Shown one piece after another: positions 9,006 to 17,536 of a DNA stretch of 64,000 nt. Under the pieces are notes generated by a model. It did not search any database, was not told where the DNA came from, and saw only the letters and a list, made by a program, of their open reading frames with translations. A program made the translations under genes and the position numbers. How positions within the stretch are numbered: the stretch's first letter is position 1; every line of letters begins with the position of its first letter. This stretch comes from Acidobacteriota bacterium (GTDB lineage: Bacteria > Acidobacteriota > Blastocatellia > UBA7656): NCBI GenBank assembly GCA_040754075.1, contig JBFMDH010000024.1:50340-114339 (forward strand). Reading direction: 5' to 3'.

Positions 9006-12000
9006 TTATCGCGGGTCATTTCTCCACCAGTATTGCTCGTCTAATTTTTTGACCTTGGGATAGATGCAATCCAAAGTATCACCATCGAACAATTCACCGT
9101 TCTTCATCACCATCCGAATCGTATTGGTGTTGCGAATATCCGAGAGCGGGTCTTTATCGAAAATCACCAAATCGGCAAGCTTTCCGACTTCAAGTGACCC
9201 GACATCCTGATTCAAGCCGATGGCTTCAGCGCCAAAAATGGTTGCGACTTTCAATGCCTCGTGCGGCGTCAGTCCACCCGATTGCAAATTCCAGATTTCC
9301 CAATGACAACCGATGCCCTGCATCTGCCCGTGTCCACCAAGACAAGCGCGACCTCCGGCTTTAACTACCGCCGCAACACCTTTGGCGATGCCTTGATGCC
9401 CATACTCTTCGGGCGCAAACCATTGCCCGCGCCGACGCATCATCGAATCGACCAACTCACGCGGAATGAACCGGCGCAGCTTTTGATTGTGTAGCGGGTC
9501 TGTGGTTTCAAAGTAAAAATTTTCACTCCACGGCGCGCCATAAGCCACCAGGGTTGTCGGCGTATAGTAGGTTTGCGATTTGGCAACAAACATCGCGACA
9601 TCTTTGTAAAGCGGTTGAATGGGCAGCGCGTGTTCATTGCCGCTGAATCCGTCAATCATTTGCGACAAATCAAGCTTCATATCCAATGCGCCTTCGGTAG
9701 TCGGGGTGATTTGATACTCTTTGCAAGCCATCGCCACCCATTGCCGAACGATGCGGTCACCTACGACATATTCCTTCAAGGTATCGGTTTTATAAGCCTC
9801 TCTGTAGCGTTTGATGTATGCGAAAGTCGCGTCTTTATCGGTCAAACCGGAACCTGAAAACACCCCGGGTCCGGTTGTATAAATTCGTGGGCCAAGGATT
9901 TCGCCGGTTTCAACCATATCCGCATAAGCGTATATGTCTGTGGTCGCGCTTTGCGGGTCGCGAGTCGTGGTGACGCCATACGCGAGATTAGCGAGATATT
10001 GCCAGACCTGAGTTTGATGTACATCACGCGGCGGCCACATATGCGCGTGAACGTCAACGAAACCCGGCGTGATGGTTTTACCGGTCACGTCAATGATTTT
10101 CGCGCCCGCAGGAATTTGCACTTTACCTTTCGCGCCGAGCGCGGTGATGCGATTGTCGGTGATGACGATGTCGCCTTTATCAATAACTTCATCGCCTTTC
10201 ATGGTGACGATTTTTGCGCCGCTTAAAACGACAGTGCCGGTATTTTTGGCGCGCGGTTGTTCAACAGCGATGTTGAAGGTTTCAGGTTTATCGGCGCTGA
10301 TATTCTGGCGATAGAAAGTTGCCCCCCAAGACCAGGTAACGGTTTTGCCATCCGAAGACCAGGCGAGATAATCGCCGCCTTCGAGCGACATTTTTTTCAC
10401 TGGGACAGAAGATGGCGCAGTACCCCCTTGAATGTTGACGTTGACGGTCTCTTTACCGGCTTTAGGAATGGTTACCAGATAATGTTTGCCTTGTAAATCA
10501 ACAAACGCCTGACCGCCATCCGGCGAAATTTTAATCATACTTGCAGAGGCAGGATTGGGCGGCATCCCTGTGCCATCGACTTTTAAAATCGGTCGTCGAT
10601 CCAACCCATCCAGACGAACCGAAACCAACGTGCCGTTGAAGGTCGTCAGAAAAACCCGGTTCGGGTCACGACTAAAATGCGGATAGCGTCCGCCTTGGGT
10701 TGATGAAATCAAGGTTGATGCGCCACCACCCGATGGGATATAGCGCAAATCCGAAGCTGTGTTGCCACCAACGCCGGTTATCTCACCGTCCTGATGACCA
10801 TGTAAAACCGCTTCTTCTTCGGATAAAAACTGATGGTCTTTGTCGCGGATGTCTGCATACAACTGGTCATCAATCGCTCCAGATGTGAAAACAATTTTCG
10901 AGCCGTCGGGCGAATAGACCGGATAAGCGTAATAGGCAGGGTTTGGGGATAATTGCTGTGGCGTCCCGCCACCGGCATTCACGCTGAAAATATGCCCCCC
11001 GGTGCTTGACCAGGTGACGAAGGCGATGCGATTGCCATCCGGCGACCACGCGGGCATAAATTCGCCGACCGTCAAATTGGTCAGGCGTTTCGGCGTGCCG
11101 CCTGGCAAATCCATTACGTAGATTTTATTGAATGCGGTAAACGCCAGACGTTTGCCATCCGGCGACATGGTCGGGTAGCGAATCAATCTGGCTCTGACAT
11201 TCGGGCTGTCATCAACCCGGTAGTTGAAATGCAAGCGCGGCGCAATGTCTACGGCAACCTGTGCGTTAAATGGAATGGTGGTCGCCTGCCCCGTAGCGAA
11301 ATCCACACGCTTAATTTTTCCGTCAACCGGAACGATTAACGATTTGCCATCCGGCATAAACGCATAACCCGGAAAAACGTCGCGGGTGGCGCGGGATTCC
11401 TGATCGTCGCGCGTGACATTGTTAATCAACCAGCGTTCCTGATTGGTTTCGAGGTTGCGCACCCGCAATGCGGTCTTGGTTTCATACCGCGTGGCATAAA
11501 CCAGATTTTTACCATCGGGTGAAACCATCGGTCGCATGGCGCTTCCCTGCGCATTGGTGATGGTTGCGGTTTCACTGGTATCACGATCAAACCGAACCAC
11601 CTGCCACATGGGAAACTGTGCGTTGTAATTAAACGGACCTACACGTTGCGCCCAGAAAATGTATTTGCCATCGGAAGAAGCAACCGCGCCCATTTTATTT
11701 AATGCGGGACCTCCGGTGGCAGGCTGTCCGGGTTGCGGCGGAGGTGGCGGCGGTGTGCCTACGCTGATGCCCGTGCCACCATCAACGTGATACATATAAA
11801 CGTGAAACGTTCCGATGCCGCGGTCAGATTTCGATGCAAGGACATATTTTCCATCAGGCGACCACGAAGGCGACACGTACATCTGCATCGGATTGCCGCG
11901 CCCTTTGGTTAGCGGTTTGGCGTCAGTGCCATCGACATTACAAATCCACAAATTCTCCGCTCCGCTGCGGTCGCTGATGTAAACGATTTTTTTACCATCG

Positions 12001-12314
12001 GGCGAAAACCTCGGTTGAGAATCAAATGGCATTCCGCCGATGATGCGTTTGGCTTCGCCGCCATTTATCGGCAAGGTGTAAATATCGCCGAGCAAATCAA
12101 AGACGATTAACTGACCATCCGAAGAGACATCCAGAGACATCCAGGTTCCCTCATCGGTAGTGAATTCAACTTTGCTTTCGGCTTTTAAAGGTAATTCTTC
12201 GTCTTTTTTCTTCTCATCTTTCTTTTCTTCCTGAGCGAAAGAAGCAAGTGGCAATGAGATTACAAGCATCATCAGCAATGCGATAAAGGCGCGAAACTTT
12301 GAGCAACAGAGCAT
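9006..12314 (-). CDS. Secreted TolB-propeller / amidohydrolase fusion protein
   Basis: 1102 residues from the ATG at 12314, which has AGGAGG 4 nt upstream and opens a signal peptide (FIALLMMLVISLPLASFAQ). A Lys/Glu-rich stretch follows. Residues about 45-680 form TolB/PD40-type beta-propeller repeats (SPDGKKIVYISDRSG, SPSWSPDGKYV, PAWSPDGNRIAF). Residues about 690-1100 are a metal-dependent amidohydrolase with the HxH metal motif in VDVHAHMWPP, preceded by VDVTGKTITPG, and the family tail GSLEVGKLADLVIFDKDPL. Such fusions are frequent in Acidobacteria and Bacteroidetes and are thought to act on peptides or other amides in the periplasm. The substrate cannot be told from sequence. Confidence 0.88.
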   Translation of the reverse strand: MLCCSKFRAFIALLMMLVISLPLASFAQEEKKDEKKKDEELPLKAESKVEFTTDEGTWMSLDVSSDGQLIVFDLLGDIYTLPINGGEAKRIIGGMPFDSQPRFSPDGKKIVYISDRSGAENLWICNVDGTDAKPLTKGRGNPMQMYVSPSWSPDGKYVLASKSDRGIGTFHVYMYHVDGGTGISVGTPPPPPPQPGQPATGGPALNKMGAVASSDGKYIFWAQRVGPFNYNAQFPMWQVVRFDRDTSETATITNAQGSAMRPMVSPDGKNLVYATRYETKTALRVRNLETNQERWLINNVTRDDQESRATRDVFPGYAFMPDGKSLIVPVDGKIKRVDFATGQATTIPFNAQVAVDIAPRLHFNYRVDDSPNVRARLIRYPTMSPDGKRLAFTAFNKIYVMDLPGGTPKRLTNLTVGEFMPAWSPDGNRIAFVTWSSTGGHIFSVNAGGGTPQQLSPNPAYYAYPVYSPDGSKIVFTSGAIDDQLYADIRDKDHQFLSEEEAVLHGHQDGEITGVGGNTASDLRYIPSGGGASTLISSTQGGRYPHFSRDPNRVFLTTFNGTLVSVRLDGLDRRPILKVDGTGMPPNPASASMIKISPDGGQAFVDLQGKHYLVTIPKAGKETVNVNIQGGTAPSSVPVKKMSLEGGDYLAWSSDGKTVTWSWGATFYRQNISADKPETFNIAVEQPRAKNTGTVVLSGAKIVTMKGDEVIDKGDIVITDNRITALGAKGKVQIPAGAKIIDVTGKTITPGFVDVHAHMWPPRDVHQTQVWQYLANLAYGVTTTRDPQSATTDIYAYADMVETGEILGPRIYTTGPGVFSGSGLTDKDATFAYIKRYREAYKTDTLKEYVVGDRIVRQWVAMACKEYQITPTTEGALDMKLDLSQMIDGFSGNEHALPIQPLYKDVAMFVAKSQTYYTPTTLVAYGAPWSENFYFETTDPLHNQKLRRFIPRELVDSMMRRRGQWFAPEEYGHQGIAKGVAAVVKAGGRACLGGHGQMQGIGCHWEIWNLQSGGLTPHEALKVATIFGAEAIGLNQDVGSLEVGKLADLVIFDKDPLSDIRNTNTIRMVMKNGELFDGDTLDCIYPKVKKLDEQYWWRNDPR

Positions 12315-12564
12315 ACATCCTCCTTGTGATGAAACAACGGTCATGGGTTTTTAGGGAAACGATTGAATGCGCAGGAAAAATCCGGCGTGAGTGAAACGAA
12401 TCTTCCGGCAATTCAATCAACCCGAAAAACCATTGGCTGGGTTCCATTGTTTTTAATGATTTCGGTTGTGAGAGCGAAACTATAAACAATCCACGCAGCT
12501 TTTGAAAACCATTTTATCTGTTTATAATCGTCTGCCGTTTTATTTTAAATTTGGAGAATCATTC

Positions 12565-13581
12565 ATGAAAGCCGCAATCGTTAAGGAATTCAAAGACCCA
12601 TTGGTCATCGAAGACGCGCCCAATCCGCAACCCGCCGACGATGAAGTGTTAATCAAAGTTGAAGCCTGCGGCGTGTGTCATTCGGATTTACATCTGGCAG
12701 AAGGCGACTGGTCTCAGATGAATAAAATTGTCAAAAAACCTTTGATTTTAGGGCACGAAGTCGTTGGTCGGGTGATTGCAACGGGCGACGCGGTTGAACA
12801 CCTCAAGGTTGGCGACCGCGTTGGAGTTGCCTGGATTCACTGGGCTTGCGGCGAATGCGAAATCTGTCTCGAAGGCAATGAAAATATGTGTCCGAAACAG
12901 ATGATTTCAGGCGCAACGGTTGATGGCGGGTATGCCGAGTTGATGACTGCCAAAGCTTCGCATGCATTGAAAGTTCCTGACAACCTTTCATCCGAAGAAG
13001 CCGCGCCGCTGTTCTGCGCAGGCGTGACCGTATACCGTGCGTTAAAGCACGCGCAGATTAAACCGGGACAGCGGGTTGCCATTTTCGGCATTGGCGGGCT
13101 TGGGCATCTGGGCGTGCAAATCGCCAAAGCGATGGGTGGAGAGGTCATTGCCGTTGATGTCAATGATGAGAAACTGGAATTTGCCAAAGCCCTCGGCGCA
13201 ACTCACACGATAAATGCCGCGACCGAAAAGACCGCGCCTGCAATTCAGAAATTGGGCGGCGCGCACGTGGCGGTCGTCACCTCCGCCGCCAAAGCGGCAT
13301 ATGATACGGCTTTTTATTCCCTGAGAGCCGGTGGGACGATTGTTGTCGTGGGGCTACCGGCTGAATCGCTGACTTTTCCGGCAATCGCGATGGTGGCGCG
13401 TGAAGCCCGGGTGATCGCTTCAGCAGTCGGAACCCGCCAAGATTTACGCGAAATACTCAACCTCGCGGCAACCGGCAAGGTGAAATGTAAAATCGAAACC
13501 CGCCCGGTTGAAACGATTAATGAAATTTTCGATGAGATGCGCCAAGGCAAAATTTCCGGGAGAGTGGTGTTGAAATTTTAA
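12565..13581 (+). CDS. adhP: Zinc-dependent alcohol dehydrogenase (AdhP/ADH-T type)
   Basis: 338 residues from the ATG at 12565, with a TTGGAGAA motif just upstream. The open frame reaches 12502, but the canonical MKAAIVKEF start is at 12565. It oxidises primary alcohols with NAD in the cytoplasm, by family. The catalytic zinc ligands are the Cys of CGVCHSDLH, the His of GHEVVG and a Cys in FCAGVT. The structural zinc is bound by four cysteines in CGECEICLEGNENMC. The Rossmann glycines are in GIGGLGHLG. Length and motifs match the Geobacillus ADH-T/E. coli AdhP branch closely. Physiological substrate unknown. Confidence 0.92.
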   Translation: MKAAIVKEFKDPLVIEDAPNPQPADDEVLIKVEACGVCHSDLHLAEGDWSQMNKIVKKPLILGHEVVGRVIATGDAVEHLKVGDRVGVAWIHWACGECEICLEGNENMCPKQMISGATVDGGYAELMTAKASHALKVPDNLSSEEAAPLFCAGVTVYRALKHAQIKPGQRVAIFGIGGLGHLGVQIAKAMGGEVIAVDVNDEKLEFAKALGATHTINAATEKTAPAIQKLGGAHVAVVTSAAKAAYDTAFYSLRAGGTIVVVGLPAESLTFPAIAMVAREARVIASAVGTRQDLREILNLAATGKVKCKIETRPVETINEIFDEMRQGKISGRVVLKF

Positions 13582-13676
13582 TTGGTAAATGTATCCCCTG
13601 GTTTGAAGAAATTATTTAAGTGGAACTTGCCTATGTTCTATCCATAATGTGCAACTTTAAGGCTTGCGCTCGACGG

Positions 13677-13736
13677 CAAACCAATCAGGCAATGATGAAT
13701 TTGAATCGCGTGAAAACGCCATTGCTGATTGGTTTG
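13677..13736. terminator. Long hairpin between convergent genes
   Basis: A 12-bp perfect stem, CAAACCAATCAG (13677-13688) with CTGATTGGTTTG (13725-13736), continues past a bulged G into CAATG/CATTG. It lies between the alcohol dehydrogenase gene and the convergent WD40 gene whose stop is at 13748, so it probably serves both. Confidence 0.5.
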
Positions 13737-13747
13737 ATTGGGCGGTT

Positions 13748-14866
13748 TCATTCAATTGGTGACAATTGCCAGACACTCACAGTTTTGTCCTCACTTGCGC
13801 TTGCCAACCAGTTTCCATCAGAGCTAAAAACCACCGAGAATACATCGTTTGAATGATGCGCAAAGGTATGAACTAATCGACCGTCATCTAAATTCCAAAG
13901 TCGAACAGTAACCCATTTATTAGATTCCCACGCGCCGAACAGGTTCTGTACGAACTCGCCAAGCGCATTCTTATCCCTGCCACCGCTAACCAGCCATTTA
14001 CCGTCAGGGCTTAACGCAACCGAATAAATATGTTCAGAATCCCCCGAAAAAGTGCGTATCAAACTTCCATCCTCGACATTCCAAAGTCTTGCGGTTGAAT
14101 CATCACTACCACTGACCAAATATCGCCCGTCTTTACTGAACCCAACACTTAAAACAGCCTCTGAATGCTGGTTAAGGGTTCTGATTAGCTTACCGTCGGC
14201 TACCTTCCAGATTTTTATTGTCTTATCGAAACTTCCGCTTGCCAGTTGGTTGCCGTCAGGGCTGAAGGCGACTGACCAGATATTAAGCGAGTGCCCTTCA
14301 AGGGTTCGTAATAAATTATCGCGCTCAACATCCCATATTCTAATGGCGCTGTCTTCGCTGCCGCTGGCAAGGCTTTTTCCGTCTGGACTGAAGGCAACCG
14401 TCCACACCGCCTTTAAATGCCCTGAAAAAGTTTTAAGCAGTTCACCATCTGCTACCCGCCAAACTCTTACATTTGAATCATAGCTGCCCGTCGCCAGATA
14501 CCTGCCATCCGGGCTAAAGGCTAAGGCTGTGACCCCCATAGGATGATTGAGCGTGTGGATGACTTGACCATCTTGTTTTCGCCAGATTTTAGCTGTGTTA
14601 TCAACGCTGGCGCTCGCGAGTAGTTCACCGTCAGGGCTGAACTCGACTTTCCAAACCACATTTGCATGAGCAGAAAAAGTTAAATGGTGTTTTATCATTT
14701 CACTGTCAACTTGAATGGGCTTTTTCCATACCAGAAAGTAAAAAAGCGCAGCAGTCAATACCAGGAAAGCCATGACAATGGTGGTCGTCCTTCTCTTCCT
14801 AATCATTTTTTTCGTTTCAGTTTGCATACTTATTTTTAACGGAACGGTTTTTCCTGACACACTCAT
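13748..14866 (-). CDS. WD40-repeat protein with N-terminal membrane anchor
   Basis: 372 residues. One membrane helix (about residues 28-47, TTTIVMAFLVLTAALFYFLV) preceded by basic residues anchors the protein with the rest outside the cytoplasm. Seven WD40 units follow, each with a V.F/L.SPDG core and closing W or V-W, for example HAN..WKVEFSPDG, GHLKAVWTVAFSPDG and HHSNDVFSVVFSSDG, enough for one closed seven-blade propeller. A 20-residue insertion sits in blade six (NALGEFVQNLFGAWESNKW). Possible internal start at residue 14. It is a likely scaffold; no partner is visible nearby. Confidence 0.85.
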   Translation of the reverse strand: MSVSGKTVPLKISMQTETKKMIRKRRTTTIVMAFLVLTAALFYFLVWKKPIQVDSEMIKHHLTFSAHANVVWKVEFSPDGELLASASVDNTAKIWRKQDGQVIHTLNHPMGVTALAFSPDGRYLATGSYDSNVRVWRVADGELLKTFSGHLKAVWTVAFSPDGKSLASGSEDSAIRIWDVERDNLLRTLEGHSLNIWSVAFSPDGNQLASGSFDKTIKIWKVADGKLIRTLNQHSEAVLSVGFSKDGRYLVSGSDDSTARLWNVEDGSLIRTFSGDSEHIYSVALSPDGKWLVSGGRDKNALGEFVQNLFGAWESNKWVTVRLWNLDDGRLVHTFAHHSNDVFSVVFSSDGNWLASASEDKTVSVWQLSPIE

Positions 14867-15147
14867 TCCGTATAATGATTAACCTTTCTAAATTGGTTTG
14901 GCTGATTGGGAAATTTGCGATGCGAATAAACAGGTACGTGGTTGTGGTAAAAGAGGTTTCAGCGAAAAGCGAGCCAGACGCCACGCATCAGGAATACTGC
15001 GAACCCTACGGGTAAAGCCATCGGAAATTTTGCTTTCCCGGTAGCATTTGTCCATCTGGTATTTTTCGGCAAATTCGCCATCAGCAAAATGAAGCAGGTA
15101 CAACGCAGGCGAGTTCGAGTTATTGATTGAGAAAAATTGAGAGGTAG

Positions 15148-15735
15148 TTGATGATCGTAAGACTTGCAGAAGGAAATTTGAAAACTAAATTTGGCGATGT
15201 TGTAGAAATTCTCTACTATGACGGACAGAAAGAATCGCTCGCCCTCGTGATGGGCGATGTCCGCGATGGCGAAGCTATTTTATGTCGGGTTCATTCATCG
15301 TGTGTGTCAGCGCATCTGTTTAACAGTATCGAATGTGATTGCCGCGAACAGATGGAGATGTCGCAGTTTTGGATTGAGCGGGAAGGAAAAGGTGTGGTGA
15401 TCTGGCTCGACCAGGAAGGCAAAGGCAACGGGCATCTGGCATTGCTGGCAACCCGTCCATTAAAGGAACAAGGCATCGGGCAAGCTGATGCCTATGAGCA
15501 GGTGGGCTTCAAACGCGAGGCGCGAGATTTTCGACGCGCCGCCGAAATTTTAAAAGACCTCGGCGTGAAATCCGTTACCTTGCTAACCGATAACCCGCAA
15601 AAAGCCGATGACCTCAATAAAGTTGGCATTCAGGTGGTTGGCACTAAATCCACAAACATCTCAGCCATAGAAAACCCTGGGCTGCTTGAGGTATTTGAAA
15701 ATAAACGACAACAGTCTTCCCGGCAGCGAAATTAA
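15148..15735 (+). CDS. Divergent GTP cyclohydrolase II-like protein
   Basis: 195 residues covering the full RibA fold. The zinc-ligand pattern is intact (RVHSSC, then C-D-C in IECDC), and so are the LLTDNPQKADDLNKVGI and GFKREARDF segments. Several otherwise conserved positions differ from the riboflavin enzyme: RVHSEC is RVHSSC, EGRxIGL is EGKGNGH, the DER of the catalytic loop is EAR, and the region holding the catalytic Tyr has no clear Tyr. It also lacks the RibB (DHBP synthase) half and stands apart from other riboflavin genes. It may hydrolyse GTP or a related ring, or belong to a pathway other than riboflavin synthesis. A GAGAGGTAG motif precedes the ATG. Confidence 0.8.
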   Translation: MMIVRLAEGNLKTKFGDVVEILYYDGQKESLALVMGDVRDGEAILCRVHSSCVSAHLFNSIECDCREQMEMSQFWIEREGKGVVIWLDQEGKGNGHLALLATRPLKEQGIGQADAYEQVGFKREARDFRRAAEILKDLGVKSVTLLTDNPQKADDLNKVGIQVVGTKSTNISAIENPGLLEVFENKRQQSSRQRN

Positions 15736-15795
15736 ATTGATTAACACGGTTGACAATCATCACCCAAAAAGTTGAAATGAATGCCGAGGTTGTTT

Positions 15796-16353
15796 ATGCA
15801 ATTGTCCTATGCACAAATTCCACGTCGTCGGGTGAATCAGATGGACATTAAGCAGGTATTTAACTTTATCTCTCCTAGCATTCGCGAAGCCGCCATTAAA
15901 ACAGCCGAACAGTTAAACCACCTCGGTATTCGGTATGCTTTAGCCGGAGGGCTGGCAGTCGGCGCTCACGGCTATATCGGGACAACCGTCGATGTGTTTT
16001 TTTTAGTCGGTGATGAGGCTTTTGAGCATCAAGGGTTGTTGGTGGCATTCAAACCCGGCGTTCCTATCGAAGTGAATGGCATTCGTATAGATTATCTGTC
16101 GCCTGTAGCGATTGGTAACCAATTGGAAGAAGTATTGAATCATCCGCCGCTCGATTCGGGATTAGCCATCGTACCCATTGAGGCGTTAATTTATATGAAA
16201 CTCGTTGCCAACCGTCGCAAAGATTTGGTTGATGTCATTGAACTCATTAAAGTCGGTGCCGATGTGAAACGGGTTCGTAATTATCTGCAACAATATGCCA
16301 GTGATTTGTTGCCGATGTTTGATGATTTGGTTAAAGAAGCACTAAACGAATAA
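15796..16353 (+). CDS. AbiEii-type nucleotidyltransferase family protein
   Basis: 185 residues from the ATG at 15796, chosen for a GAGG motif 6-7 nt upstream; ATGs at 15781 and 15841 are alternatives, the latter fitting the usual family start (M-D-I-K-Q). The protein has the family core GIRYALAGGLAVGAHGY and the helical C-terminal part (IPIEALIYMKL, RKDLVDVIELIKVGADV). The metal-binding pair, normally D-x-D after a TK/TR, reads TTVDVFF here, so the second Asp is Phe68. No partner antitoxin is adjacent, so it is better described as an orphan member than as a toxin. Confidence 0.7.
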   Translation: MQLSYAQIPRRRVNQMDIKQVFNFISPSIREAAIKTAEQLNHLGIRYALAGGLAVGAHGYIGTTVDVFFLVGDEAFEHQGLLVAFKPGVPIEVNGIRIDYLSPVAIGNQLEEVLNHPPLDSGLAIVPIEALIYMKLVANRRKDLVDVIELIKVGADVKRVRNYLQQYASDLLPMFDDLVKEALNE

Positions 16354-16398
16354 TCGTGTTCACGGAAAGCTTTTACCTGCAATCATCCACAAAAACTA

Positions 16399-16426
16399 TT
16401 GAATTCATCCCCTCATCGCTTATACT
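16399..16426 (+). promoter_or_regulatory. Sigma-70-type promoter candidate
   Basis: TTGAAT (16399-16404) and TATACT (16421-16426) are separated by 16 bp, about 90 bp ahead of the alpha/beta hydrolase start. Each hexamer matches the consensus at five or four of six positions. Confidence 0.45.
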
Positions 16427-16513
16427 CAACCCGTGGTATTGGTGTAAGCATTTCACCATAAACCAACCTTCTTGCCCCTCCCGGAAAACCTGCCCCGAAA
16501 TGGTTGAGAGAAT

Positions 16514-17497
16514 ATGGCAACGCTGAATAAAAAACTGATTTTTAAACGTGTCCTGTGGGTGTTTATACCCGCCGTACTCGTTTTATTTGTTGGTGTTTTC
16601 GGGTTGAGTTTCTATTTGATTCATCATCTGGCTCATCCGCCTAAAAATGAATTGACGGGGTCGCCGAGAGATTTTCAAATTATTTTACAAAAGCCGGTTT
16701 GGTCGGATGAAAAATGGAAAAATGCCGATGGCACACAAGCCATGGGCTGGCTATTAAATCAGAATCGGGTAGCGCCCGCCGTCATTCTCACGCACGGATA
16801 TAGCTCGAACCGTTCAGACCTGCTGACCCTGAGCGTTGAATTGTACAAAGCCGGTTATCACGTTTTGCTTTACGATATGCGCGGGCATGGTGAAAGCCCA
16901 GTGAATAAATCCGGTTTCGGAATGTATGAAAAGGACGATTTGATTTCGGCAATCAAATTCCTCAAGGGCTTAACTTCAAAATCCGGTGAAGAGTTGAATG
17001 ACGGTCGCATCGGTTTGTACGGCGTTGACCTTGGCGGGTATGCGACACTGGCGGCTTCGGATGAAGACCCCGCTATTAAAGCCGTTGCCGTTGATTCCCC
17101 ATTTCCCAGCGTCGAACAATTTATCAATTACCGATTAAAATATGTCATCGGCGGCAATAATTCGATGGTCAAGGGACTGGCTGATTACAGCTTGACCAAA
17201 GAAGTTCTCGGACTAACTTCACAGGCATACTTTATGACCAAGGATGACAAATCGGATGTCATTGAATCGGTCAGGCTTTCATCAAACCGAAGATTTTTAT
17301 TTATTCACGGAAAGACCGGTTCGCCAACCGATTTATTAACCAAAGAAATATTTGACGAAACCAAAGGACAGAAAGAGATCATTGAAGTTGAAAAAACCCG
17401 GCAAGAGCGACTCTATACCACTGAATCGGCAGCTTATGATGAGCGCGTGGTGAAATTCTTTCAGGCAGCGATACCGACAACCGCACCGAAAAAATAA
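16514..17497 (+). CDS. Membrane-anchored alpha/beta hydrolase with Asp at the nucleophile elbow
   Basis: 327 residues. A membrane helix (about 13-36) is followed by a complete alpha/beta hydrolase domain: AVILTHGYSSNR oxyanion region, YDMRGHGES, and the nucleophile elbow GRIGLYGVDLGGYA. The elbow carries Asp172 where the GxSxG serine is expected. The strand and loop normally carrying the acid are seen in FLFIHGKTGSPTD, but no His is found in the last 60 residues where the triad His belongs. The protein therefore looks like a pseudoenzyme or uses different chemistry. A perfect GC-rich terminator follows. A promoter candidate is seen 90 bp upstream. Confidence 0.8.
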   Translation: MATLNKKLIFKRVLWVFIPAVLVLFVGVFGLSFYLIHHLAHPPKNELTGSPRDFQIILQKPVWSDEKWKNADGTQAMGWLLNQNRVAPAVILTHGYSSNRSDLLTLSVELYKAGYHVLLYDMRGHGESPVNKSGFGMYEKDDLISAIKFLKGLTSKSGEELNDGRIGLYGVDLGGYATLAASDEDPAIKAVAVDSPFPSVEQFINYRLKYVIGGNNSMVKGLADYSLTKEVLGLTSQAYFMTKDDKSDVIESVRLSSNRRFLFIHGKTGSPTDLLTKEIFDETKGQKEIIEVEKTRQERLYTTESAAYDERVVKFFQAAIPTTAPKK

Positions 17498-17502
17498 CTC
17501 AT

Positions 17503-17536
17503 CCGTGACCGGAAAATTCAACCGGTCACGGTTTTT
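17503..17536 (+). terminator. Rho-independent terminator of the hydrolase gene
   Basis: CCGTGACCGG (17503-17512) pairs perfectly with CCGGTCACGG (17522-17531) and is followed by TTTTT on the plus strand. It starts 6 nt after the hydrolase stop and overlaps the last codons of the convergent glycosyltransferase gene. Confidence 0.85.

Noticed and set aside
14888..15103. 71-codon minus-strand open frame between the WD40 and GTP cyclohydrolase-like genes
   Set aside because: No family resemblance and no good start; the gap is short and should hold two divergent promoters.
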